Positions 52,204-60,973 of a DNA stretch of 64,000 bases are shown here, in pieces. A model generated the notes under the pieces. It saw only the letters and a list, made by a program, of their open reading frames with translations. It was not told the DNA's origin and did not search any database. The DNA comes from Aliamphritea ceti (lineage in GTDB: Bacteria > Pseudomonadota > Gammaproteobacteria > Pseudomonadales > Balneatricaceae): assembly GCF_024347215.1 (NCBI RefSeq), contig NZ_AP025282.1, positions 4,464,001-4,528,000 of the forward strand, written 5' to 3'. The position numbers and the translations under genes were made by a program. Each line of letters begins with the position of its first letter. Position 1 is the first letter of the stretch.

Positions 52204-54279
52204 TTATAACGCCTCTTCCAGCTGTTTACACAAGGCAGGAATATCAACAATTGCACACTTATGTGTCATGCTGGTTCCCAACAACCAGGGGCGGCGGGTT
52301 TTATCTGTATTCAGAGTTACCTCATCCATACTGATAACCTGCGCCGTTATCATTTTGTCATATGTGAGCGCCCATGGTTTGCCCTGCAATAACAGGATCT
52401 CATCATAGGTTGCGTTATGTGGCTCATAGCTTTCAGGAATTAACCACATCGCCGTATCCACGACATCAATCTTAAAGTTCAGATCCAGAAAACTACCTAA
52501 TACCCAGTCATACTGATCATCGAGTACCAAAGACATATCTGCAATATGCCGTGGCTCCAGTACATGCTCTAGCGGCATTGCTAACTGCAAACCATGCATT
52601 TCAACAATAATACACTGCATATCCACTGCCGGCGCTGGCTCAAATAAGGTCGACACTTCCGGTTCAAAACTTTCTCCAGTTGCCGGAATAGCTTCTTCCA
52701 GCTCTTCGGGAAACTCTATAGCGTCATCTACAGATGCAACAGAAGCTTCCGTGAATACATCAGACTCTGTTACTTCTTCGTCGACTTCAGCCTCTGCAGC
52801 CATAGCTGCAGCAAACTCAGCAGCCAATTCATCTTCGGATAACGACTCAGAATCTGCCAAGAATTCTATATCAGTAGCAGTTTCAGCGTCATCTTCACCT
52901 AAGTCAAAGTTAATCTCGTCTTCAACAACCGCATCAACCGTATCCAGAATATCTTCCGACTGCTCCACATCTGCGGACTCTACAGACAAGTCTTCTGATT
53001 CAGCACTAAGACCTATCTGATGATGAGTCGAAAACTCCTGAGCAATCTGCTCTATTTTCTGTATAACAGCTTCGGCAACAGAGTGATCAGAAACAATTTC
53101 AGCTAACTGAGACAGTAACGCGGCTATCTCATGCTCATCATGATGCTCTTCCTGCTTTGCAGGAACCGCTGGCTGCATACTGCTAATATCTTCAACATAT
53201 GCATCCAGATCCGCTGACGCAGACAGCTCATCCCCTGAAGGTTCTTCAACATCTTCGACAACAGAATCTGTAGCAGGTAGTAAAGCCTGAGGCTCAGTCG
53301 CTATCTCAGGGATATCTTGCAGTGCTGCAACCTGCTCATCAGAAACAGTTTCATCAAACAAATCAGTATCGTACTGATCCAACTCTTCGTGTAGCAACTC
53401 TGCTGCAACACTTATCGGATCACTGATTGTGGAAATTCCATCTTCAGCGGTTACATCGTCAGATTCAGGAATGCCCACTTCAGGTGCATCAGCCAACTCC
53501 GATACCTGATCACTCAGCATATGCTCATCCGGCGTCTGTTGTGTAGCAGACAACCCTTCAGCATCTTCAGCTTTAACCGATTCAATAGCATGCAAGGCAG
53601 CATCAAGCGCTTCTTCGTTATCCGGAGTAATAAGATGCTCATCGGCAACCTCTGCCAATTCCGTATCTAGACCATCAGAAACATCACTAACCGCAATATC
53701 CTCAAACGCATCATCCATTAGCTGAACAGGCTCTGATAGTTCCTGCCCAACCATATCAGGCACAACTGTATTCGTATCAGACAAATCACTTTCCGATACA
53801 TCTTCTACCTGCGACTGAAGCGCCACATCAGATATTAAACCTTCAGCCTGGATATTTTCTGCAATACCAGCAGACAAATCTCTAGTGTCATCTGATGATG
53901 AAATTGAAACTTCTGAAACCTGCTCAACCTGCTCAACCTGCTCAACCTGCTCAACCTGCTCAACCTGCTCAACCTGCTCAACCTGCTCAACCTGCTCAAC
54001 CTGCTCAACCTGCTCAACCTGCTCAACCTGCTCAACCTGCTCAACCTGCTCAACAGTATCAATAGCCTCAGACAGCAATGGAAGCTCATCAAGCTCCGGC
54101 TCGGCAATAACTTCAACTTCCTCAGTCGGAATATGAGGCTCTTCAGTAACTACTTGTTCGAGCTCTCCCTGCGCGACAACCTCACTCAGTTCATCTTGTG
54201 CTTCAGGGTCTGTCAGTAATGCATCCAGATATTCCTGCACCATTTGTTGCTGGTGATTGCTCCATGGGGTATCTGTCAT
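52204..54279 (-). CDS. parP: ParP-like CheW-domain protein with long acidic linker and VEQ repeat
   Basis: A 691-residue protein. Only the last 140 residues (from about 550) are a recognisable CheW-like/AIF domain: MQCIIVEMHGLQLAMPLEHV, WVLGSFLDLNFKIDVVDTAMW and RRPWLLGTSMTHKCAIVDIPAL. Position next to the ParA-like gene identifies it as ParP, which couples ParC to the polar chemoreceptor array. The preceding 500 residues are very acidic and include fifteen VEQ triplets at residues 76-120. ParP of Vibrio and Pseudomonas is much shorter. The gene ends 3 bases before parC. Confidence 0.85.
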   Translation of the reverse strand: MTDTPWSNHQQQMVQEYLDALLTDPEAQDELSEVVAQGELEQVVTEEPHIPTEEVEVIAEPELDELPLLSEAIDTVEQVEQVEQVEQVEQVEQVEQVEQVEQVEQVEQVEQVEQVEQVEQVSEVSISSSDDTRDLSAGIAENIQAEGLISDVALQSQVEDVSESDLSDTNTVVPDMVGQELSEPVQLMDDAFEDIAVSDVSDGLDTELAEVADEHLITPDNEEALDAALHAIESVKAEDAEGLSATQQTPDEHMLSDQVSELADAPEVGIPESDDVTAEDGISTISDPISVAAELLHEELDQYDTDLFDETVSDEQVAALQDIPEIATEPQALLPATDSVVEDVEEPSGDELSASADLDAYVEDISSMQPAVPAKQEEHHDEHEIAALLSQLAEIVSDHSVAEAVIQKIEQIAQEFSTHHQIGLSAESEDLSVESADVEQSEDILDTVDAVVEDEINFDLGEDDAETATDIEFLADSESLSEDELAAEFAAAMAAEAEVDEEVTESDVFTEASVASVDDAIEFPEELEEAIPATGESFEPEVSTLFEPAPAVDMQCIIVEMHGLQLAMPLEHVLEPRHIADMSLVLDDQYDWVLGSFLDLNFKIDVVDTAMWLIPESYEPHNATYDEILLLQGKPWALTYDKMITAQVISMDEVTLNTDKTRRPWLLGTSMTHKCAIVDIPALCKQLEEAL
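53920..54054 (-). repeat. Perfect 9-bp tandem repeat, 15 copies, in the parP-like gene
   Basis: The unit CTGCTCAAC (plus strand; GTTGAGCAG on the coding strand) is repeated 15 times without change over 135 bases. It encodes Val-Glu-Gln each time. The unit is a multiple of three, so copy-number changes alter protein length but not frame. The identity of all units suggests recent slippage expansion. Confidence 0.97.
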
Positions 54280-54281
54280 AG

Positions 54282-55049
54282 TTATGGCCTCTCTCCAAGC
54301 GCACGCAATATCCGGCCATAAGCTTGCACACCGGCACTGCTGTCATCCAAAGCAGAAGGTGTTACACCCTTCGAACTGGCAACCCGGAAGCGAGCATCAA
54401 CAGGTACCACAGTACTGGCCATTTGCTCGGGATAACGCTGATGTAACTCACGCAGACAATTCACGGATGATGCTATCGAACGATCGTAAAAAGTGGGAAT
54501 AAGTGTGAACTCGAGCTTTCGTTTACGCGCCCGGTTAACCATATTGATCGTCCGCAACATACGGTCCAGCCCTTTCAGCGCCAGATATTCTGTCTGTACC
54601 GGAACAAGTAGATGCCTGCAAGCCGCCAGTGCGTTAATCATCAGCACACCCAACACAGGAGGGCTGTCTATCAGTACAACATCGTAGCGGTCTTTCAGTA
54701 AGCGCAAAGCTTTAGCAACCTGAAGCCCCAGACCTTCCTGCCCTACAGCTTTTCGCTCTAGTGTCGCCAGCGCTGTAGTGGCCGGCATCAGGTCAATTTG
54801 TGGATCAGTGGTCGGCACAAGAATACTGTCGACACGGTTCAGTGAAATCTGCGACTGCATAAACAAATCGTAAACACTGTGCTCCAGCTCATCCGGGTCA
54901 TATTTAAAATAACTGGTCATAGAGCCATGCGGATCAAGATCCACTAACAAAACTCGCTTACCTGCATCGGCCAATAAACCAGCCAAAGCGACCGCCGTTG
55001 TCGTCTTACCAACACCGCCTTTCTGATTTGCTATTGCCAAAATCTGCAT
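54282..55049 (-). CDS. parC: ParC-like ParA-family ATPase for chemotaxis array positioning
   Basis: A 255-residue ParA/MinD ATPase. The deviant Walker A is NQKGGVGKTTTAVAL near the N-terminus, followed by VLLVDLDPHGSMTSYF and DVVLIDSPPVLGVL. In polar flagellates the orthologue (PA1462 in Pseudomonas, ParC in Vibrio) localises chemotaxis proteins to the flagellated pole. It lies between motD and the ParP-like gene. It is not the chromosome-partition ParA, which would pair with parB and be near the origin. Confidence 0.9.
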   Translation of the reverse strand: MQILAIANQKGGVGKTTTAVALAGLLADAGKRVLLVDLDPHGSMTSYFKYDPDELEHSVYDLFMQSQISLNRVDSILVPTTDPQIDLMPATTALATLERKAVGQEGLGLQVAKALRLLKDRYDVVLIDSPPVLGVLMINALAACRHLLVPVQTEYLALKGLDRMLRTINMVNRARKRKLEFTLIPTFYDRSIASSVNCLRELHQRYPEQMASTVVPVDARFRVASSKGVTPSALDDSSAGVQAYGRILRALGERP

Positions 55050-56023
55050 TATTGTTCTGTCTCCACCGGCGTCGTTACTGGCTGTGTAAGCCTTTCAACC
55101 TCAAGCTCATTGCGAGGTATTTTACGCCTAAAAATTACTTTACCATCATCAGTTTCAACCCGCTCCATATCAGCGGGGGCTGCCCTGTCTTCTACTAAAA
55201 CTGAGCTCACAGCATCTTCACTCACCTGCTGACTGCCAAATGCCGCCACTACCCGCTGCGTTTTACGGTCTCTGGATACGACAATAACAGCACGACGGTT
55301 AATCCGCCGACCATCCTCAGTGCCGTTATCCCGCACTGGCTGATACTCTCCAAACCCTACCGCAGCCATACGGTGAGGCTCAATACCGTTCAGCTCCAAA
55401 ATGCGCACAATTGATGCTGCACGGGCGGCAGATAACTCCCAATTAGAAGGGAATTCATCTGTAGAAATATACTGATCATCCGTAAAACCTTCGACATGTA
55501 TCGGGTTTGGATAATCTTTCAAAATCTCTGCCACCTGAGCAAACAAAGGGTCAACACTTATGGCGGGTAGAGCACCACCTTCAGGAAATACCAGATTAGA
55601 ACCCAGCTCAATTGCTACCCATAAATTATTACTTTGCACTTTCAGATGACCCGAGCGAATCAGTTTTTTAAACTGCAGCTGGGTTTTATCTGCTATTTCA
55701 CCCAGAATAACGCTATTTTCTGGCTTAGGCGGTACAATTTTAACAGTTGGGCTATTGTCATTTGACTCACCACCATCAAAAATCCCAATCCCGATGGAGT
55801 CAGCCTCAGCATCCTGATTAGCCGGACCTTCAAGCTGATCCGTCTGAAATCCCGCAAACACACCTGATAACGCTGAAGCAATGTCTTTATATTTTTCTTC
55901 ATTCACAGAAGAGATGGCATACATCACAACAAAAAAAGCGAACAGAATCGTAATAAAATCTGCGTAGGAAATTATCCAGCGATCAGTATGGGAATTATCA
56001 TCTTCGACTCTACGACGTGGCAT
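55049..56023 (-). CDS. motD: Flagellar stator protein MotD (MotB family)
   Basis: A 324-residue stator B subunit. The single helix with the ion-binding aspartate D22 is SYADFITILFAFFVVMYAIS, followed by a plug/linker and the OmpA-type peptidoglycan-binding domain (IHVEGFTDDQYISTDEFPSN, AAVGFGEYQPVRDNG, GRRINRRAVIVV). The C-terminal 60 residues extend past the domain. It partners MotC. Its start overlaps the region just upstream of parC by one base. MotCD of Pseudomonas supports swarming and swimming in viscous conditions. Confidence 0.93.
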   Translation of the reverse strand: MPRRRVEDDNSHTDRWIISYADFITILFAFFVVMYAISSVNEEKYKDIASALSGVFAGFQTDQLEGPANQDAEADSIGIGIFDGGESNDNSPTVKIVPPKPENSVILGEIADKTQLQFKKLIRSGHLKVQSNNLWVAIELGSNLVFPEGGALPAISVDPLFAQVAEILKDYPNPIHVEGFTDDQYISTDEFPSNWELSAARAASIVRILELNGIEPHRMAAVGFGEYQPVRDNGTEDGRRINRRAVIVVSRDRKTQRVVAAFGSQQVSEDAVSSVLVEDRAAPADMERVETDDGKVIFRRKIPRNELEVERLTQPVTTPVETEQ

Positions 56024-56040
56024 CTGACACCTCTTAACGG

Positions 56041-56781
56041 TTAGCTGAGGTAGCCTTGCAAACGCTGTTGAATAATACGCGGACTTTGCCCTTCGGCAAT
56101 GTACAGTAAACCTTCAAGCATCATTTCCTGATAATGAAAACGCTGTTGAATCAATGCACGAATTTTATTAGCAACAGGTAAGAAAAACAGGTTAGCAATA
56201 CCAACACCATATACCGTCGCCACAAACGCAGTCGCAATACCGGCACCCAGTTCATCAGGGCTATCAAGGTTCGACATGACATGAATAAGGCCTAATACAG
56301 CACCAATAATTCCCAATGTCGGCGCATAACCCCCCATCCCCTCGATGACTTTCGCCCCTTGAATATCCCGGTATTCACGGGTAACCAGCTCGGCCTCAAG
56401 TGATGAACGAATAACATCAACTGCACGCCCATCAACTAATAACTGCAAGCCAGACTGAATGAAAGGGTCTGATTGCTGCTCAATTTCTACTTCAAGGCCC
56501 AGCAAACCTTTACGACGGGCTGTCGCACACCAGCCTACAATCTCAGTAATACCATGCTCAAAATCAACTTTATTACGCCCAAAAGCCCAGCCAAGCAGAT
56601 ATATACCACGTTTAAAATCACCGCTTGGTGACTGCACCAGAGATGCTGCAAAAGTACCGCCAATAACAATCAGTGCTGCCGGAATATTAATCAGTTGTTC
56701 CAGCTCACCACCGTCTAAATAATTGCCGCCAATGACTGCTAACAGCGCCAGGATTAACCCACCAATGCTGACCAGATCCAT
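56041..56781 (-). CDS. motC: Flagellar stator protein MotC (MotA family)
   Basis: A 246-residue four-helix stator A subunit. GGLILALLAVIGGNYLDGGE, PAALIVIGGTFAASLVQ, YAPTLGIIGAVLGLIHVM and GAGIATAFVATVYGVGIANL are the expected helices, and the cytoplasmic loop keeps the conserved charged stretch (LVTREYRDIQGAKVIEGM). The ATG overlaps the cheB stop (TAATG). Confidence 0.94.
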   Translation of the reverse strand: MDLVSIGGLILALLAVIGGNYLDGGELEQLINIPAALIVIGGTFAASLVQSPSGDFKRGIYLLGWAFGRNKVDFEHGITEIVGWCATARRKGLLGLEVEIEQQSDPFIQSGLQLLVDGRAVDVIRSSLEAELVTREYRDIQGAKVIEGMGGYAPTLGIIGAVLGLIHVMSNLDSPDELGAGIATAFVATVYGVGIANLFFLPVANKIRALIQQRFHYQEMMLEGLLYIAEGQSPRIIQQRLQGYLS

Positions 56782-57947
56782 TAACGCCCTCCCTTATTTT
56801 TTAACAGCTGCCCAATATCATTGAGCTTAAGTATGTGGTCTGCCACACCTGCATTTATAACAGCTTTTGGCATGCCAAAAATAGTACAGGTAGACTGATC
56901 CTGAGCCCAAACACTGCTACCGGCCTGTTTAAGCAACTTGGCACCTTCGGCACCATCTGCGCCCATCCCGGTAAGCACAATTCCTAAAACATGCTTACTG
57001 TGTATCTTTGCGGCAGAAGCAAAGGTCACATCAACACTCGGCTTATAGGTTACCCGCTCATCGCTCGGAAACACTTTCACCCGATCACCACGACCTGGTT
57101 CAAAAATCATCTGGCTGCCACCCGGTGCAAGATATGCATGCCCCGGCTTTAATACGTCACCATCTTCAGCTTCTTTAATATTGATCTGACAAATACCATT
57201 CAACCGTTGAGCGAAGACAGAAGTAAATGTCTTCGGCATATGCTGAACCAGTAAAATTGGATAAGGAAATCCAGCTGGAATAGAAGGTAATATATCCTGA
57301 AGTGCCGCAGGACCTCCCGTAGAAGAGCCAATCACAACAACTTTACAGGTAGGAAAGCTGACTTTATTAACAAAATCATGTCCGCCGGATGTTGTAGATG
57401 AACCAGACACTGGAACGCCTGCTGCAGGACGTGAAGTTGCTTTCGGTGGTGTTTGGCGAGCTAAACTTGCTGCACTTGTCGTGCGTGAAGAAGGTACTGA
57501 GTCAGCCCGACTACTCAGAGAAGCAGATTTACGCGGCGGATGCGAACGATGCCGGTTCCCAAGTAACAGAACCCGTTCAACTACCTGCGCCGACACATCG
57601 CTTTCTTTTTCGATCCACAGCTTAGCGTCTTTTTCCAGGTAATCAGCGGCACCAGCTTCCAGTGCCTCCAGTGTTACCCGGGCACTTCGCCGTGTGAGAG
57701 AAGATAGCATCAAGATCTGACAGGGCGCATCTTTCATTATGCCCTTAACTGCTTCAATGCCATTTAACACTGGCATCTCCACATCCATCGTAATTACATC
57801 AGGATTAAGCTGAACAGCCTGCTGAATTGCTTCACGGCCGTTTTTAGCAGTTCCTACAATTTGAATACGCCTGTCCTGGCGCAAAATCTGGCTAATGCGG
57901 TTACGAAAAAAAACAGAATCATCAACAACAAGAACCCTAACCGCCAT
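56781..57947 (-). CDS. cheB: Chemotaxis response regulator and methylesterase CheB
   Basis: A 388-residue protein with an N-terminal receiver (acid pair D9/D10, phospho-acceptor D55 in VITMDVEMP) and a C-terminal methylesterase (catalytic Ser in VVIGSSTGGPAAL, His in LLVQHMPKTF, Asp in GMGADGAEG). The Ser/Ala/Pro-rich linker at about 145-205 is long. The start is ATG 57947 because GGAGGA sits 4 bases upstream; the in-frame extension to 58001 would translate a hairpin. It demethylates or deamidates receptors during adaptation. cheR is not in this window. Confidence 0.94.
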   Translation of the reverse strand: MAVRVLVVDDSVFFRNRISQILRQDRRIQIVGTAKNGREAIQQAVQLNPDVITMDVEMPVLNGIEAVKGIMKDAPCQILMLSSLTRRSARVTLEALEAGAADYLEKDAKLWIEKESDVSAQVVERVLLLGNRHRSHPPRKSASLSSRADSVPSSRTTSAASLARQTPPKATSRPAAGVPVSGSSTTSGGHDFVNKVSFPTCKVVVIGSSTGGPAALQDILPSIPAGFPYPILLVQHMPKTFTSVFAQRLNGICQINIKEAEDGDVLKPGHAYLAPGGSQMIFEPGRGDRVKVFPSDERVTYKPSVDVTFASAAKIHSKHVLGIVLTGMGADGAEGAKLLKQAGSSVWAQDQSTCTIFGMPKAVINAGVADHILKLNDIGQLLKNKGGR

Positions 57948-57951
57948 CCAT

Positions 57952-57957
57952 TCCTCC
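57952..57957 (-). promoter_or_regulatory. Ribosome-binding site deciding the cheB start
   Basis: GGAGGA on the minus strand, 4 bases before the ATG at 57947. It rules in that ATG over the in-frame ATG at 58001. Confidence 0.75.
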
Positions 57958-57977
57958 GGCGACAAATAAAACTGCGA

Positions 57978-57999
57978 GCCATGCCCTGACGGGCATGGC
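57978..57999 (-). terminator. Hairpin between cheA and cheB (possible attenuator)
   Basis: A perfect 9-bp stem, GCCATGCCC (57978-57986) with GGGCATGGC (57991-57999), around a 4-base loop, in the 61-base cheA-cheB gap. On the minus strand it is followed by TCGCAGTTTTATTTG, a delayed T-rich run. It could partly terminate transcription or protect cheA mRNA, setting the CheA:CheB ratio. Confidence 0.55.
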
Positions 58000-58008
58000 A
58001 TAACTCAC

Positions 58009-60147
58009 TTAAGACGCGTAATGCTTAAGCAGATTAGGGATATCGATAATCAGCGCGATACGGCCATCACCGGTTATAGTTACACCAGATAAACCAGGTG
58101 TACCGTACAGGACACTACCCAACGGCTTGATTACGACTTCTTCCTGACCAACCAGCTGATCAACAACAAACGCTACCTGAACAGTACCAACATTGGCGAT
58201 AACCACGTGCCCCTGATCCGGCAACTGATCACCCTGGTGACCATCTACTAACCAACGTTTAAGATGGAATAGCGGCAGAGCACGATCACGTACAACAATT
58301 GCCTGCTGACCATCAACCACGTTAATTTGCGTCAGATCCAGACTGAAGATTTCATTCACATTCACCAATGGTAATGCAAAAGCTTGCTCTTCAAGCACGA
58401 CCATCAGAGTTGGCATAATAGCCAGTGTCAGAGGTACCTGAATCTCAATACGAGTACCTTCACCGAGAGTAGAGTCGATTTCCAACTTACCATTCAGCTG
58501 AGAGATCTTCGTCTTAACTACGTCCATGCCGACACCACGGCCAGACACGTCAGAGATTTGCTCTTTAGTCGAGAAACCAGCAGCAAATATCAGGTTAAAA
58601 CACTCTTGATCGCTGAGTCGGTTCGCCGCTTCAAAATCCAGCATGCCACGCTCTACAGCCAAACCACGCAGCTTATTCGGATCCATACCTGCGCCATCAT
58701 CTTCAATGACCAGCAAGATATGGTCACCTTCCTGCTCTGCAGATAACAGTACACTGCCTTCACGAGGTTTTTCACGGCTAACACGTTCGTCCGGCATTTC
58801 AATACCGTGGTCAATTGAGTTTCGTACTAAGTGAATCAACGGATCTGCAAGTGCTTCAACCAGGTTTTTATCCAGATCAGTATCTTCACCACGTAACTCC
58901 AGGCGAACTTCTTTGTTCAACTGACGGGAAAGATCTCGTACCAAACGAGGGAAACGGCCAAATACTTTTTTCACCGGCTGCATGCGTGTCTTCATAACAG
59001 ACATTTGCAGATCACCGGTAACCATATCCAGCGAAGCAAGTGCTTTAGTTAACTCACTGTCTTCATTATCTGCACCCAGTCGAACCAGACGGTTACGAAC
59101 CAGTACCAACTCACCAACCATATTCATGATCTGATCAAGCAGGCGGGTATCAACACGAACATTAGTTTCAACATTAGCTTTTTTCGCATCTGCCGCTTTA
59201 GCCGGAGTAGCTTTTGCGGCAGGCTTAGACTCAGCCTTAGGTGCATCAACAAAAGCGCCCTGACCTTTAGACTGAAGATCATCCAGCAGATTTTCAAACT
59301 CTCGTTCAGTAATCAAATCATCCTGAGCAGTTCTGGCAGATGCCGGTGTTGTCGCCTTTACGGGCTCTGCTGCCGGAGCAGGTGCTTTCGTCGCCTGCTG
59401 CACAGCTTGGTCTAGCAGTTGATCAAACTCGGAATCAGCCATTGAACTCGTCTTAGGCGTTGCAGGATCAGCACCTGGCACACCATTCGGCCCATGCAGT
59501 TCGTCCATCAATGAATCAAATTCATCTTCTGTAATTAGATCATTTTTCGCACTGACTGCAGGCACAACACCTGGCGCACCACTGCCATGAAGATCATCCA
59601 GTAACGATTCAAACTCATCTTCAGTAATCAAATCTGACCCTGCAGACACCGGAGCTTCTTCGGCAGCAGAAATTCCTGAAACCATTTGACTGAACTGTGC
59701 ACCCAAATCAGCAGCGGGCTCAGCCGCGGCAGGAGCAGGTGCGACATCCGCAATTGCCTGACCGGCAGCCAGGGCATCCAGCTTGGCGATAAGTTCAGCA
59801 GGTGCAGGTTCTGGATTCTCTCCGCCGCGAACATCTTCAAACATTGCATTTACAGTGTCGAGGGCCTGTAATACAACGTCCATCAAGGCTGCAGATACTT
59901 GTAAATCATCATTACGCAGCATGTCGAAAAGATTTTCTGCACTGTGGCAGCAGTCAACCATTGGCTCAAGCTGTAAGAAACCCGCACCACCCTTAACGGT
60001 ATGGAAACCACGGAAGATTGCATTTAACAACTCCCGGTCTTTTGGATTTTGCTCGAGATCAACTAACTGCTCAGACAGAAGTTCAAGGATTTCTCCCGCT
60101 TCTACCAAAAAATCTTCCAGTATTTCCTGATCAACATTTAAAGCCAT
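58009..60147 (-). CDS. cheA: Chemotaxis histidine kinase CheA with repeat linker in place of P2
   Basis: A 712-residue kinase. P1 (1-110) has the phosphorylated H49 in FRGFHTVKGGAGFL. From about 130 to 325 there is an Ala/Pro-rich linker with four copies of a LITEDEFESLLDDLHG-like motif (near 172, 203, 236 and 277) and no visible P2 fold. P3 dimerisation begins near 330 (RVDTRLLDQIMNMVGELVLV). P4 shows the N box (VRNSIDHGIEMP), EDDGAGMD and SGRGVGMDVV. P5 (CheW-like) ends the protein (LPLVNVNEIFSLDL). It passes phosphate to CheY and CheB. Confidence 0.95.
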   Translation of the reverse strand: MALNVDQEILEDFLVEAGEILELLSEQLVDLEQNPKDRELLNAIFRGFHTVKGGAGFLQLEPMVDCCHSAENLFDMLRNDDLQVSAALMDVVLQALDTVNAMFEDVRGGENPEPAPAELIAKLDALAAGQAIADVAPAPAAAEPAADLGAQFSQMVSGISAAEEAPVSAGSDLITEDEFESLLDDLHGSGAPGVVPAVSAKNDLITEDEFDSLMDELHGPNGVPGADPATPKTSSMADSEFDQLLDQAVQQATKAPAPAAEPVKATTPASARTAQDDLITEREFENLLDDLQSKGQGAFVDAPKAESKPAAKATPAKAADAKKANVETNVRVDTRLLDQIMNMVGELVLVRNRLVRLGADNEDSELTKALASLDMVTGDLQMSVMKTRMQPVKKVFGRFPRLVRDLSRQLNKEVRLELRGEDTDLDKNLVEALADPLIHLVRNSIDHGIEMPDERVSREKPREGSVLLSAEQEGDHILLVIEDDGAGMDPNKLRGLAVERGMLDFEAANRLSDQECFNLIFAAGFSTKEQISDVSGRGVGMDVVKTKISQLNGKLEIDSTLGEGTRIEIQVPLTLAIMPTLMVVLEEQAFALPLVNVNEIFSLDLTQINVVDGQQAIVVRDRALPLFHLKRWLVDGHQGDQLPDQGHVVIANVGTVQVAFVVDQLVGQEEVVIKPLGSVLYGTPGLSGVTITGDGRIALIIDIPNLLKHYAS

Positions 60148-60159
60148 TGCCTACCCCTG

Positions 60160-60963
60160 TTAAAAACCTAAACTGGAAAGGAGGTCATCCACATCATCCT
60201 GGCTGGAAGCAACTTCACTCTTATCTTTTGCTGCCAATTGTGGGCCTTCAGCCATTACTTTCTTTTCTTTCGCCAATGCTTCTGCTTCGGCCGTCATTCC
60301 ATCAAAACCATTCAGACGATTAACTCTGGAAGCAACTTCCATCAAATTAACCAACTGAGATTCAATATCTGTTACCAACTGAATTACACGCTTTATCAGC
60401 TGACCAGTTATATCCTGATACTCTTGCGCCAATAAAATATTCGTCAGCCGTTCTTTCAATTCAACCAGCGCATCTGAATTATCACATGCATGCTGACAGG
60501 CAAGCTTATACAGGCCTTCTAACTCTGGCTTTTCTTGCTGAACTTTATCGAACTCATCCAGTAAACGCTGGCGACGATTAAAGCCTTCTTCAAGCTCCGA
60601 CACCAGAGTCAAAGAGATATCTACGCTATCGATAGTCTTATGCGCGTTACTCTCAGTGAGTTCAATAACATAAGACAAGCGATCACTTGCATCAGATATT
60701 GAAGCAATGTGCTCTTTAGAATCCTGCAACATTGCACTACTGCTGACATCATCAGAGAAACTGACAATTGCATTGTGCAAAGAACGAGTAAGAGTGCCTA
60801 CTTCGTGATACAACGCTTGATGGCGCTTCTCATTCAGATCATGGATCAGCGTCATTGCTGCGCCAACATCACCATTAGCCAAATGCTCTACTAATTTGTC
60901 AGCATCCTGCTTCAGCTCAAGCTCAAAGCCACCTGCGCCTTTATTATCTTCCGTCTCAGACAT
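60160..60963 (-). CDS. cheZ: CheY-P phosphatase CheZ
   Basis: A 267-residue mostly helical protein. The catalytic segment is AQEYQDITGQLIKRVIQLV (D-x3-Q as in E. coli CheZ), and the C-terminus DDVDDLLSSLGF is the CheY-binding tail. It removes phosphate from CheY-P. It lies 10 bases after cheY. The N-terminal part is a helical hairpin with no other domain. Confidence 0.95.
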   Translation of the reverse strand: MSETEDNKGAGGFELELKQDADKLVEHLANGDVGAAMTLIHDLNEKRHQALYHEVGTLTRSLHNAIVSFSDDVSSSAMLQDSKEHIASISDASDRLSYVIELTESNAHKTIDSVDISLTLVSELEEGFNRRQRLLDEFDKVQQEKPELEGLYKLACQHACDNSDALVELKERLTNILLAQEYQDITGQLIKRVIQLVTDIESQLVNLMEVASRVNRLNGFDGMTAEAEALAKEKKVMAEGPQLAAKDKSEVASSQDDVDDLLSSLGF

Positions 60964-60973
60964 AGCAGCCCAC

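Noticed and set aside
53920..54054. CRISPR-like direct repeats
   Set aside because: The 9-bp units are contiguous with no spacers and are translated as VEQ in a clear coding frame.
53835..54136. Repetitive open frames on both strands reading LSRLSR... or TCSTCS...
   Set aside because: They are shadows of the 9-bp repeat inside the parP-like gene; a repeat with unit length divisible by three keeps other frames open.
54282..55049. Chromosome-partitioning parA
   Set aside because: No parB follows and the gene lies between motD and parP, the known position of the chemotaxis ParC ATPase.
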